Below are positions 1 to 6,341 of a stretch of DNA of 6,341 nt, in pieces. Numbering within the stretch: position 1 is the stretch's first letter; every line of letters starts with the position of its first letter. Made by a program: the position numbers and the translations under genes. The stretch comes from CAYLJO01 sp964383905 (GTDB lineage Bacteria; Acidobacteriota; Blastocatellia; Pyrinomonadales; Pyrinomonadaceae): contig CAYLJO010000299.1 in assembly GCA_964383905.1 (NCBI GenBank), positions 1-6,341 on the forward strand, given 5' to 3'. The notes beneath the pieces were generated by a model. It was given only the letters and a program-made list of their open reading frames with translations. It searched no databases and was not told the origin of the DNA.

Positions 1-446
1 TTACCGCCCCCGCCCGTACCGGTACCGACCGGGCCGATGGGCCCGCCGCTCACATTCGCCTCGGTGTTTGACGTGCCAATTGTATACGCCCCCTTCGGGA
101 CGGGCGGGATCTTCACCTGTTCAGATGAGATCGTCTTCGGGGCGATGGGCTGGTCAACGCGGGCGATCAACTCGGTACGGGTGGCGACCGTCCGCTCCTC
201 GATCTTCGGGGCCGCCTTCGGCTGCTCCTTCTGCTCGGGCTCAGTCGCGGGCGGGACGGGGACGGGCGCGACCAGTGTCGTCAACTCCAGATTCTGGTTG
301 CTGAGTTCCGCGTCATACCAGTAGATGCCGGCCACGAAAAATGCTACGAGCAGCACGACATAGATCAAGGTCGTGACGATAATGAAAGAGCCTTTTCTCG
401 TCAGGTCTTGCTTATGCGAAGTAGACTCGACTAGGTTCTCGAACAT
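1..446 (-). CDS. TonB-like energy transducer, N-terminal part (runs off left edge)
   Basis: This reading frame starts with ATG at 446 and stays open to the window edge, giving 148 complete codons without a stop. The protein has a short, partly basic cytoplasmic N-terminus (residues 1-20), one hydrophobic membrane segment (about 21-43, containing FIIVTTLIYVVLLVAFF), and then a periplasmic stretch rich in Pro, Lys and Glu (about 60-120). The visible part ends in a Gly-rich linker (about 133-148). This is the architecture of TonB, whose membrane anchor pairs with ExbB/ExbD and whose extended linker carries a C-terminal domain to outer-membrane receptors. The C-terminal TonB domain would lie beyond the edge, so the family call rests on architecture and on a remembered likeness to acidobacterial TonB proteins. 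Another single-pass protein with a Pro-rich linker is possible. A clear Shine-Dalgarno (GGGAGGA, 457-463) supports the start. The gene is co-directional with secF but 351 bp away, so it probably has its own promoter. Confidence 0.6.
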   Translation of the reverse strand, partial: MFENLVESTSHKQDLTRKGSFIIVTTLIYVVLLVAFFVAGIYWYDAELSNQNLELTTLVAPVPVPPATEPEQKEQPKAAPKIEERTVATRTELIARVDQPIAPKTISSEQVKIPPVPKGAYTIGTSNTEANVSGGPIGPVGTGTGGGG

Positions 447-456
447 GTTGTTTTTG

Positions 457-463
457 TCCTCCC
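457..463 (-). promoter_or_regulatory. Ribosome-binding site of the TonB-like gene
   Basis: On the minus strand GGGAGGA lies about 10 nt upstream of the ATG at 446. It is a near-ideal Shine-Dalgarno and decides the start of this gene. It is the only strong one in the window: tgt, yajC, secD and secF lack a comparable site. Confidence 0.75.
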
Positions 464-504
464 TACTCCGGTGCCAAAAGGATCGGGGGTGCGAACTTTT
501 AGAG

Positions 505-531
505 CTAATAGTATTACTTCTCAAACAGCAA
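505..531 (-). promoter_or_regulatory. Weak promoter candidate proximal to the TonB-like gene
   Basis: On the minus strand TTGCTG (526-531) and TATTAG (505-510) are separated by 15 bp, which is shorter than the optimal 17. The element lies in an A+T-rich patch and would give a leader of about 50 nt before the ATG at 446. The match is modest and this is a suggestion only. Confidence 0.2.
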
Positions 532-687
532 TCAGCATGCCCGGATGAGTAATAACCTAATTGAAGGGTGGTGCAGCGGCGAACCGGCGCTTAGATCACG
601 CCGTCAGGTTGAAATCCAGCCGCTGTGCGAGAATAACTTCAAACCCGCCAGCCACTTTTCAACATAGAACAACGCGCATCCAGACCG

Positions 688-701
688 TTCACTTTCGTGA
701 A
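688..701. repeat. Small inverted repeat TTCAC-4-GTGAA
   Basis: A perfect 5-bp inverted repeat flanks the 4-nt loop TTTC. The pairing can be extended by a CG pair if one base is bulged. It is not followed by a T-tract on either strand, so it does not look like an intrinsic terminator. It could be a hairpin in the leader of the TonB-like gene or a protein-binding site, and it is short enough to be chance. Confidence 0.3.
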
Positions 702-717
702 ACGCGGGCACGATTTC

Positions 718-727
718 AATACGTATT
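718..727. repeat. 10-bp perfect palindrome AATACGTATT
   Basis: AATACGTATT is fully self-complementary, and further matching base pairs flank it on both sides after one mismatch. It lies a little downstream of the promoter candidate at 749-778, where a repressor could bind. No regulator family is implied by the sequence itself. Confidence 0.35.
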
Positions 728-737
728 AAATTGGCCA

Positions 738-766
738 GCAACGTGGGCAGTCTATGCCGCAACGTG
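738..766 (-). repeat. Two direct repeats of CACGTTGC, 21 bp apart
   Basis: CACGTTGC occurs on the minus strand at 759-766 and again at 738-745. The repeat distance of 21 bp equals two helical turns. One copy lies in the spacer of the promoter candidate (749-778) and the other falls near its expected start point, which is the layout of a repressor operator. The binding protein is unknown. Confidence 0.35.
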
Positions 767-778
767 TGTGAAAGTCAA
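749..778 (-). promoter_or_regulatory. Sigma70-like promoter candidate upstream of the TonB-like gene
   Basis: On the minus strand TTGACT (773-778, five of six consensus bases) is followed after 18 bp by TAGACT (749-754, four of six). Transcription would begin near 742 and run towards the TonB-like gene, leaving an untranslated leader of nearly 300 nt. It lies just after the secF stop, outside coding sequence. No experimental or comparative support is available from the window alone. Confidence 0.4.
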
Positions 779-797
779 GGGCAAAATGTGATGTCGA

Positions 798-1901
798 TCA
801 GGGGCGGGCCGCTCCCTGCGGCTGGGTGGCAGCGCCACGCACCTTTGGCCGGCGCGCCGGTGGCACACCACCTCGTCCGGCGGTCACACCGCTATCCCTG
901 GCCGGCGGAGTGGACTTGCCGGATGCCTCCAGGCGCTGCTGCCACCAGACCATGATCGGACTCGCGATCGCAACGGACGAGTATGTGCCGAAGGAAATCC
1001 CGATGAGCAGGCAGAGTGAGAAGCCGCGTAAGACCTCGCCGCCGAAGATGACCATCGCCAGCACCGAGAGGAAGACCAACCCCGACGTGATGACCGTGCG
1101 TGAGAGCGTCTGGTTGATGGAATCGTTGGTCACTTTATAGAGCGATTCGCGCCGGTGCAGGCGCAGGTTCTCGCGTATGCGGTCGAAGACCACGATGGTA
1201 TCGTTGACGGAGAAGCCGACCAGCGTCAAAAATGCGGCGATGACGGTCAGGCTGATCTCCCATTGGAAGATCGAGAAGATACCGAGCGTCACCAGCACGT
1301 CGTGAAAGACGGCGATCACCGCGGCCGCGCCATACGTCCATTCGAAGCGGAATGCGATATAGATGAGGATACCGACCAGGGCCGCGATCGTCACGGCGAT
1401 GGCCTGATTGCGCAGTCGAGCGCCTGCCACGGGCCCGACCGCATCGGTCCCGACGATTTTGTAAGCGGCTTGAGGATCCGCATTTAAGTCATCTTTAGCC
1501 TCCGGCCCGAAAGTGTTCAGCGCTTCTCTGACTTTACTACGCCCAACATCAACCTGCGCCTGTGAATCGGGTGTAGCTCCGCCCGCCCCCTCTAAGGGCA
1601 ACCTAATCAACATCTGGGTCGGCTTGTCAGTGGTGGGTTGCACGACGGCGTCGCGGATCCCCTGTTTGGCGAGCGCGGCGTGGACGGCTTCGGCCGACGG
1701 CCGCTGCTTAAACTCGACCGTGACGACTGTGCCGCCCTTGAAATCCACGCCGAGGTTGAAGGCCTCGGTGCCATGCGGATGCGCCGCCTGCCGGTAAACG
1801 GCGGAGGCGAGCCCGGCCAGCATTAAAGCAATCGAGACGACGATAAATTTGCGGCGGTTCGCCAGCCAGTCGATATTAACGTCTTTAAAGATTTGAATCA
1901 T
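798..1901 (-). CDS. secF: Protein-export membrane protein SecF
   Basis: SecF is an inner-membrane partner of SecD. The pair belongs to the RND superfamily and uses the proton-motive force to pull exported proteins out of SecYEG. The 367-residue protein shows the family layout. The first membrane helix (about 19-36) is followed by the signature GVDFKGGT (51-58) and a periplasmic P1 domain. A block of five helices (about 167-318) carries VGPVAGARLRNQA (155-167), the conserved VGFSVNDTIVVFDRIRE (228-244, with N233-D234 within a helix) and FGGEVLRGF (286-294). The C-terminal 40 or so residues form a Pro/Gly/Arg-rich basic tail, which makes the protein longer than the 323 residues of E. coli SecF. 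The ATG at 1901 is right for the family because IFKDVNIDW is a typical SecF beginning, but no Shine-Dalgarno precedes it. The gene lies 60 bp after secD, with an inverted repeat between them. Confidence 0.97.
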   Translation of the reverse strand: MIQIFKDVNIDWLANRRKFIVVSIALMLAGLASAVYRQAAHPHGTEAFNLGVDFKGGTVVTVEFKQRPSAEAVHAALAKQGIRDAVVQPTTDKPTQMLIRLPLEGAGGATPDSQAQVDVGRSKVREALNTFGPEAKDDLNADPQAAYKIVGTDAVGPVAGARLRNQAIAVTIAALVGILIYIAFRFEWTYGAAAVIAVFHDVLVTLGIFSIFQWEISLTVIAAFLTLVGFSVNDTIVVFDRIRENLRLHRRESLYKVTNDSINQTLSRTVITSGLVFLSVLAMVIFGGEVLRGFSLCLLIGISFGTYSSVAIASPIMVWWQQRLEASGKSTPPARDSGVTAGRGGVPPARRPKVRGAATQPQGAARP

Positions 1902-1919
1902 AAGCGCAAAGTAGTTGGT

Positions 1920-1958
1920 AATCAGTAGTCAGCCGTCAGTGAAAGCTGACTACCGATT
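1920..1958. repeat. 14-bp inverted repeat in the secD-secF spacer
   Basis: The arms at 1920-1933 (AATCAGTAGTCAGC) and 1945-1958 (GCTGACTACCGATT) pair at 13 of 14 positions around an 11-nt loop. The inner 9 bp, GTAGTCAGC/GCTGACTAC, are perfect. The loop itself contains another GTCAG. In the mRNA the hairpin begins 3 nt after the secD stop and ends 18 nt before the secF ATG. It is not followed by a U-tract, so it is not an intrinsic terminator. It may be a REP-like or MITE-like interspersed repeat, or an mRNA element that tunes the secD:secF ratio. Confidence 0.8.
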
Positions 1959-1961
1959 CAT

Positions 1962-3656
1962 TTAAATGCTGAGTGACTCCACACGCCTGCCTTTACGACT
2001 CAGGAGCCAGATAAAGATCGTGCGCGAGACGTAGACGGCCGAGAAGAGGTTGACCAGAAGGCCGAGCACCAGCGTGACGGCAAACCCGCGGATCGGGCCG
2101 GTGCCGAACACGAAGAGGAACAGCGACGAGACGATCGTGGTGACGTGCGTATCGATGATCGTCACGAAGGCGCGCGCGAACCCCTGATCAACCGCCGAAG
2201 GGATTGTCTTGCCGGTGCGCAACTCCTCGCGGATGCGCTCGAAGATGAGCACATTCGAGTCGACCGCCATACCGATGGTCAGGATGATGCCGGCGATGCC
2301 GGGCAGCGTCAGCGTCGCCCCGAAGATGATCAAACCGGCGATCATCAAGATCATATTCAAGAGCAGGGCGACAACGGCGTTGACGCCCGCCCCGCGATAG
2401 TAGAAGAGCATAAAGGCGATGACGAAGGCCAAGCCGTAGAGCGAAGCCCTGACGCCCGAGCGAATCGAATCCGCGCCGAGGCTCGGGCCGACGGTGCGCT
2501 CCTCCAGATACTCGATGGGCGCGGGCAGTGCGCCGGAGCGCAGGGTCAAGGCCAGATCTTCGGCCGACTGCTGCGTAAAGCGCCCGCTGATCTCGCCCGA
2601 ATCGGTGATCTGCGATTTGATGTAAGCGATGGATTTGACTTCATCGTTCAAGACCACGCCCATAAACTCATTGATATTCGCGCCCGTCCACTTACCGAAC
2701 TTATCCGCGCCCGTCGGCTTGAGCGAGAACATAATCTGGTAGTCGTCGGCGCCGCCGCGCCCGTTGACCGCCGAAGCGTTGCGCAGCTCACTTCCGTCCA
2801 CGACCGCCGGAGATTCCACCACGACCCAGCTCCTGGGCTTCTGCGCGTTCTGATTAGCATTGTTTGCCGTCGTCGGCTCATTGCGCTCGGCGTAAGGCAA
2901 GACGCGACGGTTGGGCGGTACGGTACCCCCGAGCGAGGCGACGGCCTCTTCCCTGGTCGGATAGGTTTGAACCGGGGCCGGGCTGGGCGGGCTGACGACG
3001 TGAACGAGCTCAAGGTGCGATTCGCCGGCGAGCAATTGCTTGACGCGCTCGGGATCCTGAATGCCAGGCATCTGCACCAGAATCTGGTGCGAATTTTGCG
3101 CGCCGTGCCGCTGCACCAACGGCTCGGCGACGCCCACCGCATCGAGGCGACTCTTGATGATATTCTCCGCCTGGGCGGTGGCCTGCTCGGCCAAATCACG
3201 CTGGGCGGCGGACGTCAACGTCCAGACAATCGTGTTGCCGGAGACTGAGGGCGACCACTCGGAGGTCGGGCCAATCTTATTCTGCGCGGCGTCCCGGATA
3301 TCATTGATCTTTGAGGCGTCGTTGGCTTCGAGGATCACACGGTACGCGCCGCCCGATGTATCAGCACGCGCCTCTTTCACGGGGAGACCGGCGTCTTTGG
3401 CCGCGTTCTGCGCGGCCACCGCGTTGGCTTCCGTCAGCTTCCTCAGGAATTCATCCGTCTTGACGTGCATCACAAGGTGCGAGCCGCCCTTCAGGTCAAG
3501 GCCCAGGTGAATGTTCTCCGCGAGCGTGTTCTTGATGCCCGTAGGGGTAAAATCTTTGAGCGTCGGGCGGTGACGGGGGCCGATGACGATGTAGAGGCCG
3601 ACGAGAGTGACGACGGCGATAATAATAGTTCGCTGGACAAGATTCTTTTTCTTCAT
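1962..3656 (-). CDS. secD: Protein-export membrane protein SecD
   Basis: SecD works with SecF and YajC at the SecYEG translocon, where proton flow powers late translocation and release of preproteins. The 564-residue protein has an N-terminal membrane helix (about 9-26) and the signature LGLDLKGGSHLVM (51-63). A large periplasmic P1 region follows, including the repeat-like segment ENIIKSRLDAVGVAEP (164-179) and ILVQMPGIQDPERVKQLL (192-209). Next come RSGALPAPIEYLEERTVGPS (373-392) and a bundle of five helices (about 400-553). Within the bundle GMAVDSNVLIFERIREEL (462-479) carries D466, at the place of the conserved membrane aspartate used for proton coupling. Residues 222-275 form a Pro- and Asn-rich stretch in the head region that looks like a flexible insert. 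The start at 3656 gives the usual short basic N-terminus (MKKKN). Upstream there is only a poorly spaced AGG, so the ribosome-binding site is weak. Confidence 0.98.
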   Translation of the reverse strand: MKKKNLVQRTIIIAVVTLVGLYIVIGPRHRPTLKDFTPTGIKNTLAENIHLGLDLKGGSHLVMHVKTDEFLRKLTEANAVAAQNAAKDAGLPVKEARADTSGGAYRVILEANDASKINDIRDAAQNKIGPTSEWSPSVSGNTIVWTLTSAAQRDLAEQATAQAENIIKSRLDAVGVAEPLVQRHGAQNSHQILVQMPGIQDPERVKQLLAGESHLELVHVVSPPSPAPVQTYPTREEAVASLGGTVPPNRRVLPYAERNEPTTANNANQNAQKPRSWVVVESPAVVDGSELRNASAVNGRGGADDYQIMFSLKPTGADKFGKWTGANINEFMGVVLNDEVKSIAYIKSQITDSGEISGRFTQQSAEDLALTLRSGALPAPIEYLEERTVGPSLGADSIRSGVRASLYGLAFVIAFMLFYYRGAGVNAVVALLLNMILMIAGLIIFGATLTLPGIAGIILTIGMAVDSNVLIFERIREELRTGKTIPSAVDQGFARAFVTIIDTHVTTIVSSLFLFVFGTGPIRGFAVTLVLGLLVNLFSAVYVSRTIFIWLLSRKGRRVESLSI

Positions 3657-3701
3657 AACCTAAAAACCCGTTTGACGCGTGCGGTGCGCCTGGAAAACTT
3701 G

Positions 3702-4013
3702 CTACTTCTGCAGCTCTTCCCCGGGGCTGTCTACCCCGGCAATGGACGTGCGGGCGACTTCCAGAATGGACTTGTCGGCGCTGCGGACAATGAAACTTGT
3801 TTCGCGCACCTCCGTGATCTTGCCGATAATACCGCCCGTTGTGACAACGCGGTCGCCCGCTTTGAGCTGCGCGATGGTCTCCTGCAGCTCGCGCTGCCGC
3901 TTCTGCTGCGGCCTGATGAGAAGCAGGTAAAAGACGACGAAGATTAAAATAAAAGGGGCGAAGGCAATGAGGCCACCGCCGCCGGACTGAAAGTAGATTG
4001 CGAAAATGGTCAT
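3702..4013 (-). CDS. yajC: Sec translocon accessory protein YajC
   Basis: YajC is a small inner-membrane subunit that associates with SecD and SecF. The 103-residue protein has the family form: a short N-terminus with a GGGG run (11-14), one membrane helix (about 15-33), the junction motif LLIRPQQKRQREL (31-43), and a small beta-rich cytoplasmic domain. That domain carries LKAGDRVVTTGGIIGKI (50-66) and ends in the IVRSADKSILEVARTSIAGV stretch (75-94). The length is normal (E. coli YajC has 110 residues). It lies 95 bp downstream of tgt and 45 bp upstream of secD, in the conserved tgt-yajC-secD-secF order, and is probably co-transcribed with them. The ATG at 4013 is the only start giving the full helix with a short N-terminus, although the sequence before it (ACCCCAAAAACGA) offers no Shine-Dalgarno. 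Confidence 0.96.
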   Translation of the reverse strand: MTIFAIYFQSGGGGLIAFAPFILIFVVFYLLLIRPQQKRQRELQETIAQLKAGDRVVTTGGIIGKITEVRETSFIVRSADKSILEVARTSIAGVDSPGEELQK

Positions 4014-4108
4014 TCGTTTTTGGGGTTACAATAAAATCGGCAGCAGCGCGAGGAGACCCGGCCCGGACGCTGACGGCCTCATATCCGACGCGCGAAAGGA
4101 CGGGGTTT

Positions 4109-5290
4109 TTACTCAACACCCGCGCTGAGCTGCACTAGGAACTCTCGACAAAATCTTGTGAAATCGCCCGACCGAATAGCTTGCCTCACGTGTCGCATAG
4201 TGTCAAGGAAGAAGGCGAGGTTGTGGTGTGTGAGGAGGATGCTGCCCAGCATCTCCCCTGTCACGTAGAGGTGCCGCAGGTAGGCGCGCGAGTGTCGCCG
4301 GCAGACGGAGCAGGCGCACGCTTCGTCTAGCGGCCGCAGATCGCGCGACCACCGCGCGTTCTTCACGTTCAACTTGCCGCGCGACGTAAAGGCCTGCCCG
4401 TTCCTTCCGTTGCGCGTCGGCAGCACGCAGTCGAACATGTCAACACCGCGGGCCACGGCTTCGACCAGATCTTCCGGGGTGCCGACGCCCATCAGGTAGC
4501 GTGGCTGGCCGGCAGGCATCGCCGGCGCAATCTCTTCAACGACTTCGTACATCACGCGCTTCTCTTCGCCGACGCTGAGGCCGCCGATGGCATAGCCGTC
4601 GAAGCCGATCTCGACCGTGCGGGCCAGGCTCTCGCGCCGCAAATCCAGATAGGACGCGCCCTGCACAATGCCGAACAGAGCCTGCGCGCCGCTCAAACCC
4701 TCGTGCGCATCCAGGCGACCAGCGTCCATCCCCTCTTTTTGCAGGGCATCGAAGCGACGGCGCGAACGGGCGGCCCAGCGCGCGGTCAGGAGCATGCTCT
4801 GTCGGGCCTCTTCATAGGGGGCTTCGCCCGGCGCGCACTCGTCGAGCGCCATCACAATATCGGAGCCGAGCGCGGACTGTACCTGCATCGACACTTCGGG
4901 CGAGAGAAAACAGAGACTTCCGTCAACGTGCGAGCGAAATTCCGTCCCATCTTCGCTGATTTTGCGCAACGACCCCAGACTCCAGACCTGAAATCCGCCC
5001 GAATCCGTGAGCAGGGCGCGATCCCAGCCGGTGAAACGATGCAACCCGCCGCACGCCCTGATCGTTTCAGCGCCGGGTCGCAACCAGAGGTGATAGGTAT
5101 TACCGAGAATGATGCGCGCATCAAGCTCGGCTGATTCGAGGGCCTCGAAGCGCGTGCCCTTGACCGTGCCGAGCGTGCCAACGGGCATAAAAACGGGCGT
5201 CTCGATATGGGCGTGGCGTGTTCTCAAAAGACCGGCGCGCGCTTGGCCCTCACGCGCCAGGATTTCATAAGGGATGGCTTTGGCATTCAT
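4109..5290 (-). CDS. tgt: tRNA-guanine(34) transglycosylase
   Basis: Tgt exchanges guanine-34 in the anticodon of Asp, Asn, His and Tyr tRNAs for preQ1, the first tRNA-bound step of queuosine synthesis. With the start at 5290 it has 393 residues, close to the family norm (E. coli 375). Visible landmarks are TPVFMPVGT (31-39), ILGNTYHLWLRPG (60-72), TDSGGFQ (95-101, with D96 the conserved pocket aspartate), FGIVQGA (206-212), GYAIGGLSVGE (232-242) and FDCVLPTRNGRNG (286-298). D287 in the last motif matches the catalytic nucleophile. The zinc site CxCxxC at C325, C327 and C330, with H356, is intact. The reading frame extends to an ATG at 5377, but the extra 29 residues do not resemble Tgt, whereas the segment from 5290 (YEILAREGQAR) is the usual N-terminus. 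An intermediate ATG at 5320 is possible. No good Shine-Dalgarno marks any of the three. Confidence 0.97.
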   Translation of the reverse strand: MNAKAIPYEILAREGQARAGLLRTRHAHIETPVFMPVGTLGTVKGTRFEALESAELDARIILGNTYHLWLRPGAETIRACGGLHRFTGWDRALLTDSGGFQVWSLGSLRKISEDGTEFRSHVDGSLCFLSPEVSMQVQSALGSDIVMALDECAPGEAPYEEARQSMLLTARWAARSRRRFDALQKEGMDAGRLDAHEGLSGAQALFGIVQGASYLDLRRESLARTVEIGFDGYAIGGLSVGEEKRVMYEVVEEIAPAMPAGQPRYLMGVGTPEDLVEAVARGVDMFDCVLPTRNGRNGQAFTSRGKLNVKNARWSRDLRPLDEACACSVCRRHSRAYLRHLYVTGEMLGSILLTHHNLAFFLDTMRHVRQAIRSGDFTRFCREFLVQLSAGVE

Positions 5291-5377
5291 GCGGAGTTGG
5301 CAAATACGGATGCCCCCCATAGCGGGTCTCACATGAGTGCGACCAAAACAACCACCAAAGAGAGGCGCAGGGGACAC

Positions 5378-5386
5378 AGTTTAGCA
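5378..5386 (-). promoter_or_regulatory. Possible extended -10 promoter for the tgt-yajC-secDF cluster
   Basis: In the 226-bp gap after the kinase stop (5291-5516), the minus strand reads TGCTAAACT. This is a TGn extension plus a -10 hexamer TAAACT (5378-5383) that matches four of six consensus positions. No good -35 box lies at 17 bp. Transcription would begin near 5371 and give a leader of about 80 nt before the ATG at 5290, which agrees with the shorter tgt start. No other strong promoter or terminator is visible in this gap. Confidence 0.3.
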
Positions 5387-5516
5387 GAGCCGCAGCCAAA
5401 AATTTGAACTGGAGAGGACCTCGCACAGGGTCTATTCATTCTCAGGATGAGCCAACTTCCGAAGATACGCCCTCCCTCACGGTCGGGCTTCTGCCTTTTA
5501 GCTTTGGAGAATGAGG

Positions 5517-6341
<825 letters not shown>

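Larger units (their letters stand above)
447..797. other. 351-bp gap between secF and the TonB-like gene
   Basis: No convincing gene lies here. The possible plus-strand reading frame at 561-791 starts with TTG, has no Shine-Dalgarno and resembles no family I know. The part nearest the TonB-like start (about 490-560) is richer in A+T than the flanking genes, as expected for a promoter region. Within the gap I see a sigma70-like promoter candidate (749-778), a pair of direct repeats (738-766), a palindrome (718-727), a small hairpin (688-701) and a weaker second promoter candidate (505-531). I see no terminator with a T-tract after the secF stop, so readthrough from secF into the TonB-like gene cannot be excluded. 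Confidence 0.6.

Noticed and set aside
561..791. Plus-strand small reading frame in the secF-tonB gap
   Set aside because: It starts with TTG, has no Shine-Dalgarno, shows no recognisable motif and is the only coding suggestion on the plus strand. It is more likely noncoding.
1920..1958. Inverted repeat as an intrinsic transcription terminator
   Set aside because: No T-tract follows on either strand, and the hairpin lies between two genes of one complex that should be co-transcribed.
2145..3248. Long plus-strand reading frame of 367 codons antisense to secD
   Set aside because: It lies wholly within secD, which is certain from its motifs, and its translation is Arg/Asp/Gly-rich with no recognisable family. 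Long antisense frames are common in high-GC genes.
4014..4108. Possible regulatory structure in the tgt-yajC gap (CAGCG/CGCTG and a CCGG-C-CCGG element)
   Set aside because: The stems are only 4-5 bp in very GC-rich sequence and are expected by chance. No promoter or terminator pattern is present.
3496..4119. Minus-strand frame of 207 codons spanning yajC, the gaps on both sides and the start of secD
   Set aside because: It overlaps yajC and secD in another frame. The product is rich in Arg, His and Pro and lacks family motifs, while YajC and SecD are both clear.
5291..5377. 29-residue N-terminal extension of Tgt from the ATG at 5377
   Set aside because: The extra residues do not resemble Tgt, would include the likely promoter region, and have no Shine-Dalgarno. 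The family N-terminus begins at 5290.
5291..5516. preQ1 riboswitch before tgt
   Set aside because: I see no typical preQ1-I hairpin with an A-rich tail, and no Shine-Dalgarno for it to control.

Overview
The window looks like a chromosomal stretch from a high-GC, Gram-negative-type bacterium. All recognisable genes lie on the minus strand, so transcription runs from right to left. The best taxonomic guess is Acidobacteriota, perhaps Blastocatellia/Pyrinomonadaceae. It rests on the N-terminal character of the TonB-like protein, the GAF-linked histidine kinase and the style of the intergenic repeats. It is an inference from memory and has not been tested by a search.

Layout from right to left: (1) 6341-5517, the C-terminal part of a sensor histidine kinase that enters from the right edge, with the end of a GAF-like helix, then HisKA and HATPase_c. 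(2) 5516-5291, a gap with one weak promoter candidate. (3) 5290-4109, tgt, tRNA-guanine transglycosylase. (4) 4013-3702, yajC. (5) 3656-1962, secD. (6) 1961-1902, a spacer filled by a nearly perfect 14-bp inverted repeat. (7) 1901-798, secF. (8) 797-447, a 351-bp gap with a sigma70-like promoter candidate, two direct repeats 21 bp apart and two small palindromic elements. (9) 446-1, the N-terminal 148 codons of a membrane-anchored, proline-rich TonB-like protein that runs off the left edge.

The core is the classical tgt-yajC-secD-secF cluster found in many bacteria. Tgt starts queuosine modification of tRNA. YajC, SecD and SecF form the accessory complex of the SecYEG translocon, which uses the proton-motive force to finish protein export. 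The TonB-like protein next door would also use the proton-motive force, in this case to energise outer-membrane transport. Its coding sequence has a strong Shine-Dalgarno, unlike the tgt-yajC-secDF genes, and is probably transcribed separately.

I found no clearly new biological system, mobile element, CRISPR array, tRNA or rRNA. The points most worth a second look are the secD/secF inverted repeat, the lack of ribosome-binding sites through the sec cluster, and the organised structure in the secF-tonB gap.
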